This document shows positions 23,236-34,875 of a stretch of 64,000 nucleotides of DNA, in pieces. Each line of letters begins with the position of its first letter. Position 1 is the stretch's first letter. The notes below the pieces were generated by a model that saw only the letters and a list, made by a program, of their open reading frames with translations, searched no databases and was not told the origin of the DNA. A program made the position numbers and the translations under genes. This stretch comes from Aquatica leii (Eukaryota > Arthropoda > Insecta > Coleoptera > Lampyridae), in contig CM069432.1 of NCBI GenBank assembly GCA_035610365.1, positions 231,778,532-231,842,531 of the forward strand. Reading direction: 5' to 3'.

Positions 23236-24027
23236 AGTTTTAAGAAACTTATTTCAAAACAAAACATTTTAACAGTGACAAATAAAAGAAAGTTCAAAAA
23301 AGGTAAAAAAAAGATATACTGATAGGCGTCTGTATGGTATGCGCTTATCTATAACTTTATTTTTAGACGTTTTCTTTCTCACTTATAATTACACGTATAC
23401 ACTCATAAACCACTTTTCACATTTTAGGTAAGAAACCTTCAATCGATTCAATTGATATAGCTAAAGCTAAAGTATATTCTATAAGCATTAATCTCAGTTC
23501 GCGTCAGCACTTTGATGTTTTGTGATACAACTGATTTTTGCTCAAGATACAGCACAATAAATTTATCTAGCGGTATCAAATGTAAATGCAACGATTGTGT
23601 GAATTATTACAGCGTTGTAAATGATGCATTATTTTTGATAATCCATTAATTAATGTATCATTTTTTTACCGGATGAAGATTTTATTGTATTATTGCAATG
23701 TTACTTTAGAATATATTTACATAGTTTGAAAAAAAGAAAGATTTTTATCAATTAAAAAAATAATTTTGAATGCATTCAGTAATACAATAAAAATTTACAA
23801 CTACGATATTACGAATAACAACATAACTAAATTTATAGAAAAAACATTAAAATATTTTACTTTATTAAAGAATAAATAAAAAACTGATTTTTTGAATGAC
23901 TGGTAAATAATAAATTTTGTGTATTGCAAAGTAAGTAAAAACAAATAAGAAATAAAATAGTTTTTTAAGTATTTTTAAACGTATTAACAATAAATTATCT
24001 CGTTTTTGGTCATTATCTATGTTATCG

Positions 24028-24664
24028 AAGGTGCTCCAAGCTATTTCCTTTATATAAAATTTTTATTTTTTTAGTTCAAAATCAAAGTACTTTTTTTTCT
24101 TTTGACTAATTTAGGTGATTGATATAGAATCTAGGCTGTTCAGCTCAAAAGGGTAATATAAATAGATAGACCATATAGAATCTATTTTGTCGGAAACCGT
24201 AATCAAATTATGCAAATATAATGCGCCTTTAATTTATTGTCACAAATTCAAAATTCACAATTGCCGCTTAAAACGAAATTGTTAAATATTAAAGACAAGA
24301 TATCTATTTTTTTATTAATTATACATGTGAACATTATTTTGTAATATTGTCGCCCGTAGAGCAATTTATTATTTGCGTTTTTGAATTGAATTTAATTAGA
24401 TTTTTGGTCTAATACAGGTAATATCTATTTTTTAAGCTTTGTAAATATATTTGCTATGCTACGTCACTTAGAGGTAATACAAATCCCACCTTATCAAAGT
24501 TGTTATTGTGAATCACTTTTTCCAGTTAGCAATACTACCATTGCAAATTAGCGCAACGCAACATCTAATCGTCCTTCATGCGTCTTTATTTTTAAATCTT
24601 CGTTTACGATCGTGAACCTGATGTTGCCTATGTGTCCGAGGGACATTACTTTTGTCAAAAGCTG
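24028..24664. repeat. Right terminal inverted repeat of the Tc1-type element
   Basis: Inverted counterpart of 19069-19612, about 90 bp longer because of indels between the blocks. It ends ...CTTTTGTCAAAAGCTG followed by the TA target dinucleotide. Confidence 0.85.
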
Positions 24665-25320
24665 TACGTTTAGTTCGAAACAAGTTCGGACATATATTTT
24701 ATAACTTGTATTTTTAGTTTAATCGAATTGTTTGTTATTTATGCGGTCAAGGCCTTGAAATTTATTTGTGTTATGTTTTATTTGAAAACGTCGAGTTAAC
24801 GCTATTATAGTAGTATTTTCTTTTTATACATTTTAATTTTTGTGTTTAGTTTGTTCATTTTTGTTTGTTTTGTTTGTCTTGCTTAAGATTATTTCATTTC
24901 TTTTATTCAAATTTGTTTAATACTCATTATTACTTGTTTTTTTTTTAAATATTTAATCAATAAATGTTAAATTGTTAAATGTAAAGAGCTTTTATTCATT
25001 CAGCTGCCGCATACGTAATTTTTGTTTTTAAGTGTATTTCAGAATAGTTACAACTCAAGGTAAGTTCCGGGGTTGTAACCAACCAGATGAGCTTTCGGAT
25101 AATCAGGGGTCCGGAAGCTACCCTCATCGTGACCTTGATTGGCGCCCTTACCAATTTTTGACTATTTTACCGTTTTAGTTCGATTTTATGTCGATCTCGT
25201 TTCCAATTTATCACGGAATTTTAAATATAACCCACCCCTTCTCCATTGAGCTAGTGGCACAACCCCGTTTATGTTACCTCATTTCAGGCAGTGACTTTGT
25301 ATTAATTTTGGCATGTAACA

Positions 25321-26699
25321 AACTAAAATCTTTCCATTCGAAAAAGTCTTTAAGTTTCATCTCTAAAACAGTTACTTTAGAAGAATTGGCATTCAAAACT
25401 GCCTTTTTGGAATGATTAAAGTCATAGATTTTATTAAAGTTTTTCATAGATTGTTTCATCTGGTGGTGGAACGTATGCCCGGGCTCAAAGTAATTTATTA
25501 CAATTTTTGTGGCAACAACATTGGACGAATAAACTAGGAAGGTAAGGAATGCCCAATTTTTATTTTTAGCCGAGCAGTTATCCAACCTATTTTGGTTTTG
25601 TCTCTGTACTCTAGAAAGAATTTATAAAAGGTACTGATTATATCCTGTTTTCTACGCCTTCTTATAGCTTCATGCCAAATTATCGCCGTTGGTCTTAATT
25701 TTTCTTGTTTCATTCCATTAATCCAAAACTTTCATTGTATGCAACTAATCTGCCGGTAAATATAACAGTCTTGAACATCTCACACCTGGGTAACATTATG
25801 ACTTTTTGTCCATGGAGAAAATAACCTCGTTTTCTGAATCAGGCTTTTCAGCATCAATTCTATAATGAATTCTAACTGATTTGGCTTTTTTAATGTTACA
25901 ATGCAACTCATTATATAGTTTTTTTAGCCATGCCTGTTCATATTTCAAAACTGTTTGTTTATGTCAATTTTTCTTTTATTTGTAATATTCAGTCCACATT
26001 TTTCTCCACAGCCTTCAAGAACTTTCTTTTATCTTTTTCAGAATCTTTTCTCTCCTTACAGTTACCGAATATTTATACTTTTTTCTTTGTCTTAAAGCTC
26101 CCTTCTTCGTGTATTTTGTTTCAATCATTTCATTATTGCTGTCACTGTGTTCGTCTTTTAATTCTTCAGCAGCTAAAGAATTATTTTCATTATCATGCAT
26201 GTAAGCACTGATATCAGGAACTTCAGGTTGCTAATCAGGTCGTTATTGTGATCGCTGTCATCATTATCACCAGATCTACGTTCATATAATTTTTCTTCAC
26301 GCGTTGGCAACGTTTGAAAATCTGGACAATTTTCCTCTTCATTTCTTTGATTAGACAAGAAGTCTGCTATTACAATATTGTACTCAATTCCAGAAATATT
26401 CTCTCCACCAGCAACTGCGCTGTAATCAGGGATAGCGTTGAGAAGTTTTATATAAACAGGTTTTTCGGTGTCAGAAAACGTAACTGGGGTAATACTATCA
26501 GTAAGACAGTCCATATTAACCAAAACTGGGTTTTCAGTATATTTGCTTCGTATAATAATACGCCTGGAGACATTTTATTCTTAAAGAACCTTTTAAGAGC
26601 TCTTGTACAGTTTTCTTTATCCTCAGCAATAACATTTTTATTACTTTGAAAAGCAAACTCTGCATTTTGCATAATTAATTTTGGTCTTTTGGAACCCAC
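25321..26699 (-). pseudogene. DUF7869-like multicopy insect protein, truncated
   Basis: The minus strand starts with MGSKRPKLIMQNAEFAFQSN (26699). Acidic and linker stretches follow, then KKGALRQRKKYKYSVTVRRE at about 26080-26120, the basic block typical of the family. Degraded central sequence at about 25590-25830 still shows the family order (KVIMLPR, TVIFTGRLVAYNE, RPTAIIWHEAIRRR, then ...RDKTKI), and 25325-25585 has MDNCSAKNKNWAFLTFLVYS, EPGHTFHHQMKQ and VLEMKLKDFFEWKDFS. The D-N-C-S-A-x-N-K-N-W block marks the domain found in many aphid and beetle uncharacterised proteins. The gene is cut at 25320 by the gypsy LTR and contains several frameshifts. The domain name is from memory; its molecular function is unknown to me. 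Confidence 0.7.
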
Positions 26700-27182
26700 T
26701 CTGTAGAAAAAATGTAAGGTTAGAAATCACTAATAACAATATATCCATTTCAGAACTTACCCAGATTTTATCATTAAAATAATGTTATGCAATACACAAC
26801 ATGTCAGGTATACGAAACAAAGTATTTTAACACAGAAATTCTTATTTATATTTATACTAAATTAATTATTACTAATTACTTATAGTTACCTACTCAAGCT
26901 TGAAACAACAACTTACTTTTATATGGGCAGCAAGTATGCATACTCTAAGGTATTTTTGGGGTAACTACAATTCACTAAGACGTTTTAGCAGTAACTGCTG
27001 TAGATACGCTCATAATACCTTAGCTTATGTTATTTACCGCCGAATGCCTTATGATTTCAATAAGTATTGCTCAGACTGCTGAAAATAAATTGACATTTCA
27101 GTTACATTATGTCAAAATGTTTGCATCTCTAGGGTTTTCTGCTAGTTACTAGGAAACTACTGCGCTTTAATAATCAGCTATC
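26700..27182. other. Spacer between two divergent broken genes
   Basis: AT-rich sequence between the minus-strand DUF7869-like gene and the plus-strand PIN-like gene, possibly holding their upstream regions. No promoter motif can be assigned. Confidence 0.4.
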
Positions 27183-29341
27183 ATGTGGCCAGACAAACTT
27201 CAATTGGATAATAATGCCTTCATTCAATTCAGTTTCGATAATGCCGACTTTAACGTGAACACATTAGATCGATTAAGTATTTTTGACGCAATGGAAGAAA
27301 TAATGATGGCAACTCTAGTTGAATCACTACACCCGGAAAAAAAAAATGCAACGCTTGACACGTTGCTCTGCTGAACAATTTGTGCAACAGAATCATCCAC
27401 TGCAGTTGAACACGTTTTACAATATGAGCAACAAAGGTTTATCAAAAACTGTTATAAGAATCGTGGTTACCATTCATCCAATTAATCAAAAATCTACGCC
27501 ACACCCCACCAACGTTGCATGGTTGTATGGCAAGAGTTTGCATGTTCAGAACTTACCAAGGTAAGGTGGATTCATGGAAGAGGTTACGAAAGACCTACCC
27601 TTCTACAAAAGTAAAGTGGTATGCTTTCTATTTATCAACCACACCCCATCTTAATAAAACACAATATTTACTTCCGTTTGAATGGCAAAGCAGAAATGTC
27701 AAACTTATGACCAGAAAACCTGTTTCGTTATGTTCGACCAACCGTTGTACATTAAAGCAAGAGAGATCCTCGCCAACAACAGTGACTCTGATTTAAATAA
27801 TGTGGAGAGAGGTTGGAAGGATTTTACTTGCTAATGTCGTTGGGAACGATTAGTAATATAATGGGAGAAAGTGGGTTAAAAGAATTGTTTATGCTAAAAA
27901 CAGTATCGAAAGGCAATAAATCATCTTTTTATGCAGCATTCATACCTGTGAATATTGATGAGTCACAAAGAAAAAGTAAACTTGTGGTTGTAGATGTTGG
28001 TCTGCTCGTTCACAAGGTGGTGTGGCTCAAGCACTCCTCCTTTGAAGTCATAGCTGCCCGATATGTAAAATATCTCAAGACACGGTACGGTCAGAACATA
28101 GCTGTAGTGTTCGATAGAGCCTGGCATAAAGAGCATGAAAAGCTCTGAACCTAAGCCCCGAGCTCAGCCACATTCTTTTCCTGCGGTAATATTTGAAGAA
28201 ACAACCACTATCAATGTTTCCCAAGAAAATGTTTTATCTAATGATAAAAACAAATTAAGGTTCAACCAACTGCTGAAGATAAAATTTGAAACCAAAAACA
28301 TTAAGTTTTGCAGGCTGAAAAGATGCTGGCACGCTGCAGGGGTTAGAAAACCCTCTGATTGTCGTGCTTATTGCAGGAAAGGATATAGACTTGCTGGTGA
28401 TCGCCACTGGTCCCACAAAAGATTCCATATATTTTCAGAAGGCAAAACGGCAGATGTCTTTTACTCAACCACCTCAACATCTACATGCAGTCAGCTCATT
28501 ACTTTCTTTCATGCGTTCAGTGGCTATGATTCCACTTCGTGTTTTTTCCGCCACGGAAAACTTAAGTTGCTTCAAATACTGCAAAAGCTTGTGGACCTAA
28601 AAGAGAAAGCTGCAGTTTTTTTTCAATCCAGATGCGACAGCTGAAGATAGGGAGAAAATCCTTATTCAACTGTATGTTAGACAAAATTCCAGTCAAACTC
28701 TCGACGACTTATGCTGCAAGCTCTATACAAATGCTGCAATCAAGAGCTGTTTGAACCTGGCAGACTTCCTTCCACGCAAGATGCTGCATAGCTACATTCT
28801 TTTCGGGCATACTACTAAGTGCAGCAGTAGTGGGGCTACGAAAAGAATCTGCTCGAATAGTGATGGGTTGCTACAGCCAGAGACCTTTCTCCAAAGATGA
28901 TGTCGAGGGAAGCAGTTCCTTCAAACCTGCTGAACATAATTTTCTGCAGTTGCAAGAAGGAATACAGAAATGCTTGCAGCTGTAGGAAAGCAGGTTTGAA
29001 ATGTTCCCTGGTCTGCGATATCTGCAATGGCCAGTCCTGCAAAAACGTCCCGGAAATGAAGATAGACGTAGACGACAACACCTTTGACTTAGACGACCAC
29101 GACGACGACGACTAGATGGATAGCTTGCTCGACAATACAGTCAGCCAACTTGCTCGAGATATTGAAGAAGTCAAGAAACAACATGAGGTATAGTTACACT
29201 CATAATGTTGTTGAAAAAAATTTATATTATTTAATATACCAATATTTTTTCACTTCATTTCAGACAACTGAAGACGTGGAAGAAGACGATTTGAAGGATT
29301 TCTTTGGCCCTGGTCCCTCAAAGAGGAGAAAAGATTTTTAA
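27183..29341 (+). pseudogene. Multicopy insect protein with PIN-like nuclease region and Cys-rich CXC-type tail
   Basis: The plus strand carries, through several frameshifts, the ordered blocks of a family abundant in insect genomes. Early on come FSFDNADFNVNTLDRLSIFD (family: DN-D-NV-TLDG--TFH) and a linker. KLVVVDVGLLVHKVVW (27972-28022; family DGG-LLH) and AVVFDR (FDGY) look like the first two acidic motifs of a PIN/FEN1-like fold. GKDIDLLVIATG (about 28376-28411; family GEDVDLLV) and HAFSGYDSTSCFFRHGK (family HAFSGCDTTSAFFR) follow. The end has NIIFCSCKKEYRNACSCRKA, GLKCSLVCDICNGQSC, a tesmin/TSO1-like Cys-rich array, then an acidic tail and PSKRRKDF. Stop at 29339-29341. First acidic residue and the GED glycine context are altered. 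The nuclease reading is inference. Confidence 0.7.
29188..29263 (+). other. Last intron of the PIN-like gene (76 bp)
   Basis: GAG/GTATAG at the 5' side and TTCATTTCAG/ACA at the 3' side flank a 76-bp AT-rich intron. Removing it joins ARDIEEVKKQHE to TTEDVEEDDLKDFFGPGPSK in frame. Its retention argues that this copy spread as DNA, not as a processed mRNA. Confidence 0.75.
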
Positions 29342-30654
29342 CCTTAACATTTCTTTTACAATATTTACACATATGTATGCGTTAAATGTATTTTGTATGT
29401 CAATTTTATTTATTTGGTTTTAAGCAGGGACTTTCCTCCACCCATCCCTCCGTTCTCTCTCCACCCCACATTTCCTTCAAAATGTTAAATTAAAAAGGTT
29501 CTAGTTTGGAGTTTTGGCCAAACTTTGAAAATCTGTATCTCAAAAACTATTACGGGTACCAACCTCACTTTAGCCTCAAATTTTAGAAAATTTAATCTAG
29601 TTTAAAAATGCATAAAATAGTTTTTGTGGAAAACGTACTCCTTCATAGTCAAAATGGAAATAAACCGAAATAAATGCAAAAATTTAGCAGTTTTTGAAAT
29701 ATTCAAGTGTTCCGAAGGGCCACCGATGTCGAAAACTTGGATTTTGCACCACAGGCACATCCCATACAAGAAAAAAACGAAACTAACTACCCCCACTATT
29801 GTTATTGATAATAGACGAAAGTAAATTATTTGATACGGTTGAAATGCTACTTGTTACTGTTACTTGTTAGATCTATCTCTTGTAGTGCCACCATACATGT
29901 TGCTTCTCGTCCTCTTAGGTTATTAAGAAAAATAATTTTTTAAAAATCATTTAGTGTCGATTATTCGAAAAAACAGTATTATTTAAGAGAAGTTGATACT
30001 GAAAAAAAGCAGAATGTTATATTATTAGAAATAAAAAAATTACTCTAATACACATAGTGTATTGTATACCATTGTATATTGTATACCAGAAAAAAAAATA
30101 TAAGATAGATGTTTCTATCTTTGTTTTACGTATTACACGTATCTACAATACAAACCGCACATCACAAATATCCCAGCCTTCACGACAACGTGTGTAAGAG
30201 TTCTTGTTTAACAGTACAAAGGTAAACAAGTTTCCTTTTTAAATAGAATAAGCGAGTCGCCAGAAATTATAACAATTTATTTAATAATTCCACAGCTAAT
30301 TGTTTTTAATAAAATAATCGATCACTCACCAAGTTAACCTCGCTCAGAATAAAAACTGCACAAAATTTAAAATAAAGGAGGGTTCAAATACAACGATTTG
30401 TTAAATGAATACAAATAATTTCAAATGAAATAATAACAGTAAAGGATACGTTACACAACCCGTTTCACCAAAAAAAGATAATGATAGGTACTACCAATGC
30501 AATACAAGAAACGTCATGGTGAATCTACGGCAACACCAAACGGAAAATAGCAAGAACGCAAGGCAAGATACAACGCAAAGGCAGCAACCGAAGCAAACAC
30601 AAGATACAACGCAAATGTAACTCTAAACGTAAGATGAAAAAAACTTCACACTAC
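29342..30654. other. Probable 3' UTR followed by AT-rich spacer
   Basis: A pyrimidine-rich patch (about 29425-29475) and conserved-looking sequence to about 29820 may be the 3' UTR of the preceding gene. An imperfect duplication of TTGTATACCA lies at about 30060-30090, and CAAGATACAACGCAAA occurs twice at about 30560-30615. No gene seen. Confidence 0.4.
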
Positions 30655-30782
30655 TTACTATTCATCTATAGAATCTTTGTCACTATAAGTTTTTAAATCT
30701 TTAATATGCCATTGCCCTAAATTGTTTCCAGATATATCAGTTAATTCATAAACAAGATGGGAATGTACTTTCGCAACCGAAA
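30655..30782 (-). pseudogene. gypsy integrase C-terminal (GPY/F-type) fragment
   Basis: The minus-strand translation VSVAKVHSHLVYELTDISGN, then NLGQWHIKDLKTYSDKDS, aligns with the very end of gypsy pol, comparable to the YELSDDTG...KDLKLNP end of gypsy A at 17220-17310 but clearly from another family. It is about 43 residues long and abuts the transposase fragment that starts at 30790 on the opposite strand, so one of the two probably inserted next to or into the other. Confidence 0.7.
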
Positions 30783-30789
30783 CTTGCCA

Positions 30790-31363
30790 TAAAGCATTAA
30801 AAAAGAACCTTTCAATGACTCCGTACAAGGTTACGGTTTATCAAGAATTACGTGCTCCTGACTTCTTGCAGCGTGTACAATTTTGTGAATGGCTTAATAA
30901 ATATTTAAATAACGATGATCTATTGGATTTATCTTTCTTTACGGACGAAGCATGGTTTCATTTAAATGGATATGTAAATAGCCAAAATTATTGCACTTGG
31001 GCAACCAAAAATTCACACGCTTTTATGGAAACCACATTGCATCCTTTGCAAGTTGGTGTATGGATTGCAATGTCAAGGAGAAGGATAACTGGACCAATAT
31101 TTTTTACAATACTGTAAACGCAGATCGTTATTGTGATATTTTGATCCAATTTTTTGAGCAATTAGACAACGAACTTTAATTTGGTTACTTGTAGCAAGAT
31201 AATGCAACAGTTCATACTATTCTAGCTACAATTGAATTTATTTAACAATTCTACAATAAAAGAATAATAATCCAAGGGTTGTATCCTCCACAGTCTCCAG
31301 ATCTTACGCCACTTGATTTTAATCTTTACGGACATTTAAAAATACTAAAGGCGTGGATAAACT
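30790..31363 (+). pseudogene. Tc1/mariner-superfamily transposase (DUF4817-type), second copy
   Basis: The DDE domain is nearly complete but broken. It has MTPYKVTVYQELRAPDFLQR, QFCEWLNKY, LSFFTDEAWFHLNGYVN (first Asp in TDEAWFH) and TWATKNSH. VGVWIAMSRRRITGPIFF follows, then after a frameshift near 31110 VNADRYCDILIQFFEQLDNE, QDNATVHT (second Asp) and SPDLTPLDFNLYGHLK (third Asp) ending at about 31349. Stops fall after the LDNEL segment and before QDNATVH. The N-terminal helix-turn-helix region is missing. The active-site residues are better kept than in the relative at 8090-8740. No TIRs were found, so this is an isolated fragment. Confidence 0.85.
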
Positions 31364-34300
31364 AATGCTAGCCTACACTCGTTTTCCCGCTACTTGGAAA
31401 GTGTAATCAATTTTTTAACAATGTAACAAATTTGTGTGCTATAATTGCTGTAGCATTCGGTGCAAATTAATTCATCTGCTAACACAATTCCAACATCAAA
31501 AACAAATGTTTTAATGGTTTTAGAAACCCCTTACATCCTTTGACTAAAACTAGAAAAAAAAACAAGATTTTTACATAAAAAAACTAATTTATATTTATTT
31601 AAATTATATGTTATTACTATTACAATTAATAAAAAATTATAAAATAAATAAAAACCGATTAATATACAAAATTGTTTAAATTCTACAATTAATTAAAATA
31701 CATGTTTACAAGATAGATATCTGTAGTATGAATATTTTGTTAATAAATAATCAGTAGTTTAGTATTAGTTATAGTCTCTTCTTTTACCGCAACTTCTGAT
31801 AACTTTAAGATGTATTAAAACTTATAATTACACACTCTGATTTTTATTAATACTATTATTTTTAATTATTTTATGTAACTTAAAGAATACAATTAAAATC
31901 AAAATACACATTTAAAACAATTTTTTTAATTATCTGGTCAGTTGTTATTTTTAAAATAAGCAAAACTCAAGAATTTCTATGTTAGTTTTATGTATAAACA
32001 TAGAAAAATCAAGCATATTTTAAAAGCGTTAAAATTAAACAACTAGTGAATTATGTGATCAAATAACATTTTTATTTTTCAACTAATTAAATTATTCTGT
32101 TATTTAAGCAATGTTTCTCGTATTAATATTTTACTAATTTCTTGTCACATATTAGTAGTTTTAATGAGTGTCAGCAACCTTTTAATCTTTCCTACCTGTA
32201 ATATTTTTGTTAAAACAAAATCTATAAATAAACTTTTAATTACTTATTCAAAAAATGCAAATGTATGTAAACATTATTTTTTATGTAAAGACTCAACTTT
32301 TTTTATAATAAACGCTCATTGATGAGAATACTTGTTTGTTTATAAAAGTGTCCAGTGCGTAAACTTGCTTTGCCTAACTCCAAAAAATTTAAATTCTAAG
32401 TGCGTTTCAGGTAAACTGAGGTAGAAAATGCTGTTATGTATTTTAAACCAAATGATAGTAAGCTACCATAAATACACAGCTTGTCACCTATAAACATCAC
32501 GTGCGTATGTAAAAGGTTAAAGGTGCTAATCGCTGACAGTCGTAAATAATTAAATGTGTCATCACCTGTAAAAGCTGCGATACTTGGCAAGCTTTCATTT
32601 CATGCTTCATCATAGATATTTAAACACTAATTAATAAGACATGCGGCAATAACTGTTTTTGAAATAGTTAATATTTATTTCATCTTTTGGTTATAAACCG
32701 ACAACTTAATTTTCTCTAAAATTGTGATAGTACCATTAATTAATATATATTTAATCCAAATAATTAATGATGATAAATTTTAATTAACATTTTTATTAAT
32801 TAGAAATGTTTATATAGTTCAAAGTTTTATTTATCATTATACCCGTAGCCTAGAATTAACATTTTGGATAAATAAACACCATTTTTAATAAATTGCGTTA
32901 ATATATCAATAATTAACTAAAATTTCTTAATTTGGTATTTCGTGTACCATTAATTTAGTACGAAAAGACAAGTGTGTCGAATGTGAGTATATTTCATTCA
33001 TTTTGTTCGTTTGTGACATGTACAAAAGTGGTCTTTTAGAAATGGAATTCGCAAACTAAAATTCTTCACGTGCTTCTGGCTGTTTACGGTTGAAACTTTT
33101 TTTTCGTGTAAAAAACTACAAATTGTAATTAATTAAATTAATGTGTAATAATTAATTAAGTTTTTAAAAATTGTTTTGATATAATTATATCATTTTAATC
33201 ATAACTAAATTTGAGCTACTGGAACATTTTTTCGAACGTTTTAAACTGACGAAATGTTAAAAACAAAGTACAAGTACGTACTTTTTCATGTCGTTAAAGC
33301 AAATAAAGTAGGACAATTTTAATTTTATGTACACATTTATTACAACAAATAAAATTTTTGTCATATAAAATAAATGAAATGAAGTAACTTTAGGAAATTT
33401 TTTTTATAGTTAGTTGCTAGCTATAAATTATTTAGTTTTTGTCAAAACGTTGTTTTTGTTTAAACACACAAAATAATTATTTAAAACGTGTATTTTATAA
33501 AACATTTGTAAAACTATTAAAGTACAAACAAACATAAACAACTAAATAAAAGAAAACATATCATAAATGATGATATAATAATTAAAAAACCAAACGACAT
33601 TTAACAAAATCATAAACAACAAAATAAAGCATAAAACATGTATTAATGTATTAATAAAAATTAATATTAACAAATAAAGCACTTGCGTTAAATTATTTTT
33701 TAAATTAAAACTTTGTTGTAGTATAACTTGTGAGTCACTTAATTGCTTTGTCTTACAAAACATTTCTTGCTACAACGTACCTACATATCTATTATACAAA
33801 TATGTTCGTGTTCGTTATCCTTCTAACTAAATTTATTTTACGTTTCAAACTCAAAATTGTTTATTAACGTTTTTGTATAAATATTACTTAATATATACTA
33901 ATGCCAAAAAGTTTATACATATAAACGTGTTTATTTGTTAATAAATGCAGAGACGAAATTTTGAAGATTTAACACATAAAATTTTATAAAACCATTCACG
34001 ACAAACATTACTTTACTTTAACATAATTGGTATTAAAACTTATTCAAAGAAAGACCATCTTAAACCGACTGCAAAAGATAGAAGCATTTCTCAATTCGTT
34101 GAAATTTTTTTATGCATGTTCAGCGATCATTCTTTACCACGTTGGCCGATTTCGATATTTTTCTTCTATTAAGATGGGAGTACCTTAGGAGTGGTCCCAT
34201 TAAAATTTGGTAAAATTCTGATGACGGGATCAATTAAAAAATGATCAAATTCGATAAAATCTTTGGCGAAGAGAAAAACTTGCCTTTTATGCCAATCTTT

Positions 34301-34870
34301 ACTGAAACGGTTTTGTACACGAATTATTTTTATTTTTTAGTAATATCTGATATCACTATTGTTAACAGTACTGAAAAGAAAGAAATAAAAACTTTTTACC
34401 AACAAAAAGAACCAACTTCAAAAATTATATAAAATGCACTAAAAAGTAAAAAATAATGATGTAACTTGGTTACAATTAAACGAGCAAATTTATATTTACA
34501 CGAAATTACTTTTTGAAGCCGATCCCAAACACATTCGACGTAAACCTATCACAAATGCCAAAATAAATATTAAACATTGAGTTTAATCCTACGCAAATGT
34601 CATACATGACATCGACTTCAAAAAGTAAATAAAAGTTTTGTCGTTTAATTGTAAATAAATTAAATTAGTATTTTTTACTTTGTAGTGCATTTCATTTGTA
34701 ATTTGATTTGTTTAAGTATTTACAATTTATAAAAACCTTATCCTTTTTACGTTTTTCTTTCTTTTTAAGTTGTATATAATTTTCCTCTTTAATTAGACCT
34801 AACACATTTTTTTTAGGAATCCTATATAAGGAGACGCATCAAAATACTTTAAGCGTCTATAGAAGACGAC
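31364..34870. other. 3.5 kb AT-rich, no supported gene
   Basis: Very AT-rich. The only frames (such as 33542-33763 minus and 34241-34432 plus) are low-complexity or unremarkable. Nothing repeated at long range was noticed. Confidence 0.5.
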
Positions 34871-34875
34871 GTTTC

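Larger units (their letters stand above)
19069..24664 (-). mobile_element. Tc1/mariner-type transposon with long TIRs (5.6 kb)
   Basis: The left end CAGTCTTTGACAAATGTAAT and the right end (reverse complement) CAGCTTTTGACAAAAGTAAT begin long inverted arms. Each terminus is flanked by TA (19067-19068 and 24665-24666). The solo LTR at 57.9-59.8 kb shows the site without insertion (TTTGTTTGAACGTTTAG, TA replaced by AA). The interior carries a broken Tc1-type transposase in two parts on the minus strand (23121-23235 and 21241-22155). Size and TIR length are well above the usual 1.3-2.4 kb with short TIRs for this superfamily. The remaining interior, about 19.8-21.2 kb and 22.2-23.1 kb, shows no recognisable gene. 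Confidence 0.85.
13438..25320 (+). mobile_element. Ty3/gypsy retrotransposon (family A), 5'-truncated, interrupted
   Basis: Gag with two zinc knuckles, then protease, reverse transcriptase, RNase H and integrase run in the canonical Ty3/gypsy order, followed by a purine-rich tract and a 3' LTR from 17816 to 25320. The LTR contains an inserted Tc1/mariner-type element (19069-24664). There is no 5' LTR, primer binding site or gag N-terminus: the frame opens abruptly just after a stop at 13435-13437, so the left end is truncated. The coding part is fairly fresh, with only three frame breaks in pol. A solo LTR of the same family lies at 57898-59783 on the minus strand. Confidence 0.93.
17816..25320 (+). 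repeat. 3' LTR of gypsy A, split by a DNA transposon
   Basis: The LTR starts TGTAACC at 17816 and ends GGCATGTAACA at 25320, with TG...CA termini. Without the 19069-24664 insertion it is about 1.9 kb. Both ends were set by comparison with the solo LTR at 57898-59783, whose similarity begins and stops at the same points. The right part contains AATAAA at about 24958, a plausible polyadenylation signal. A TGGCGCCC at about 25141 resembles a primer binding site but lies inside the LTR in both copies. The right flank is coding sequence of the DUF7869-like gene. Confidence 0.88.

Noticed and set aside
25100-25320. TGGCGCCC at about 25141 as a primer binding site after a 5' LTR, which would imply a tandem gypsy arrangement
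   Set aside because: The solo LTR at 57898-59783 contains the same sequence in the same place and ends only at GGCATGTAACA with a target duplication, so TGGCGCCC is inside the LTR.
25930-26649. Plus-strand frames of 93 and 111 residues
   Set aside because: They overlap the minus-strand DUF7869-like gene and have low-complexity composition.
33542-33763. 73-residue hydrophobic minus-strand frame
   Set aside because: Low-complexity AT-rich translation without neighbours or motifs; a chance frame.
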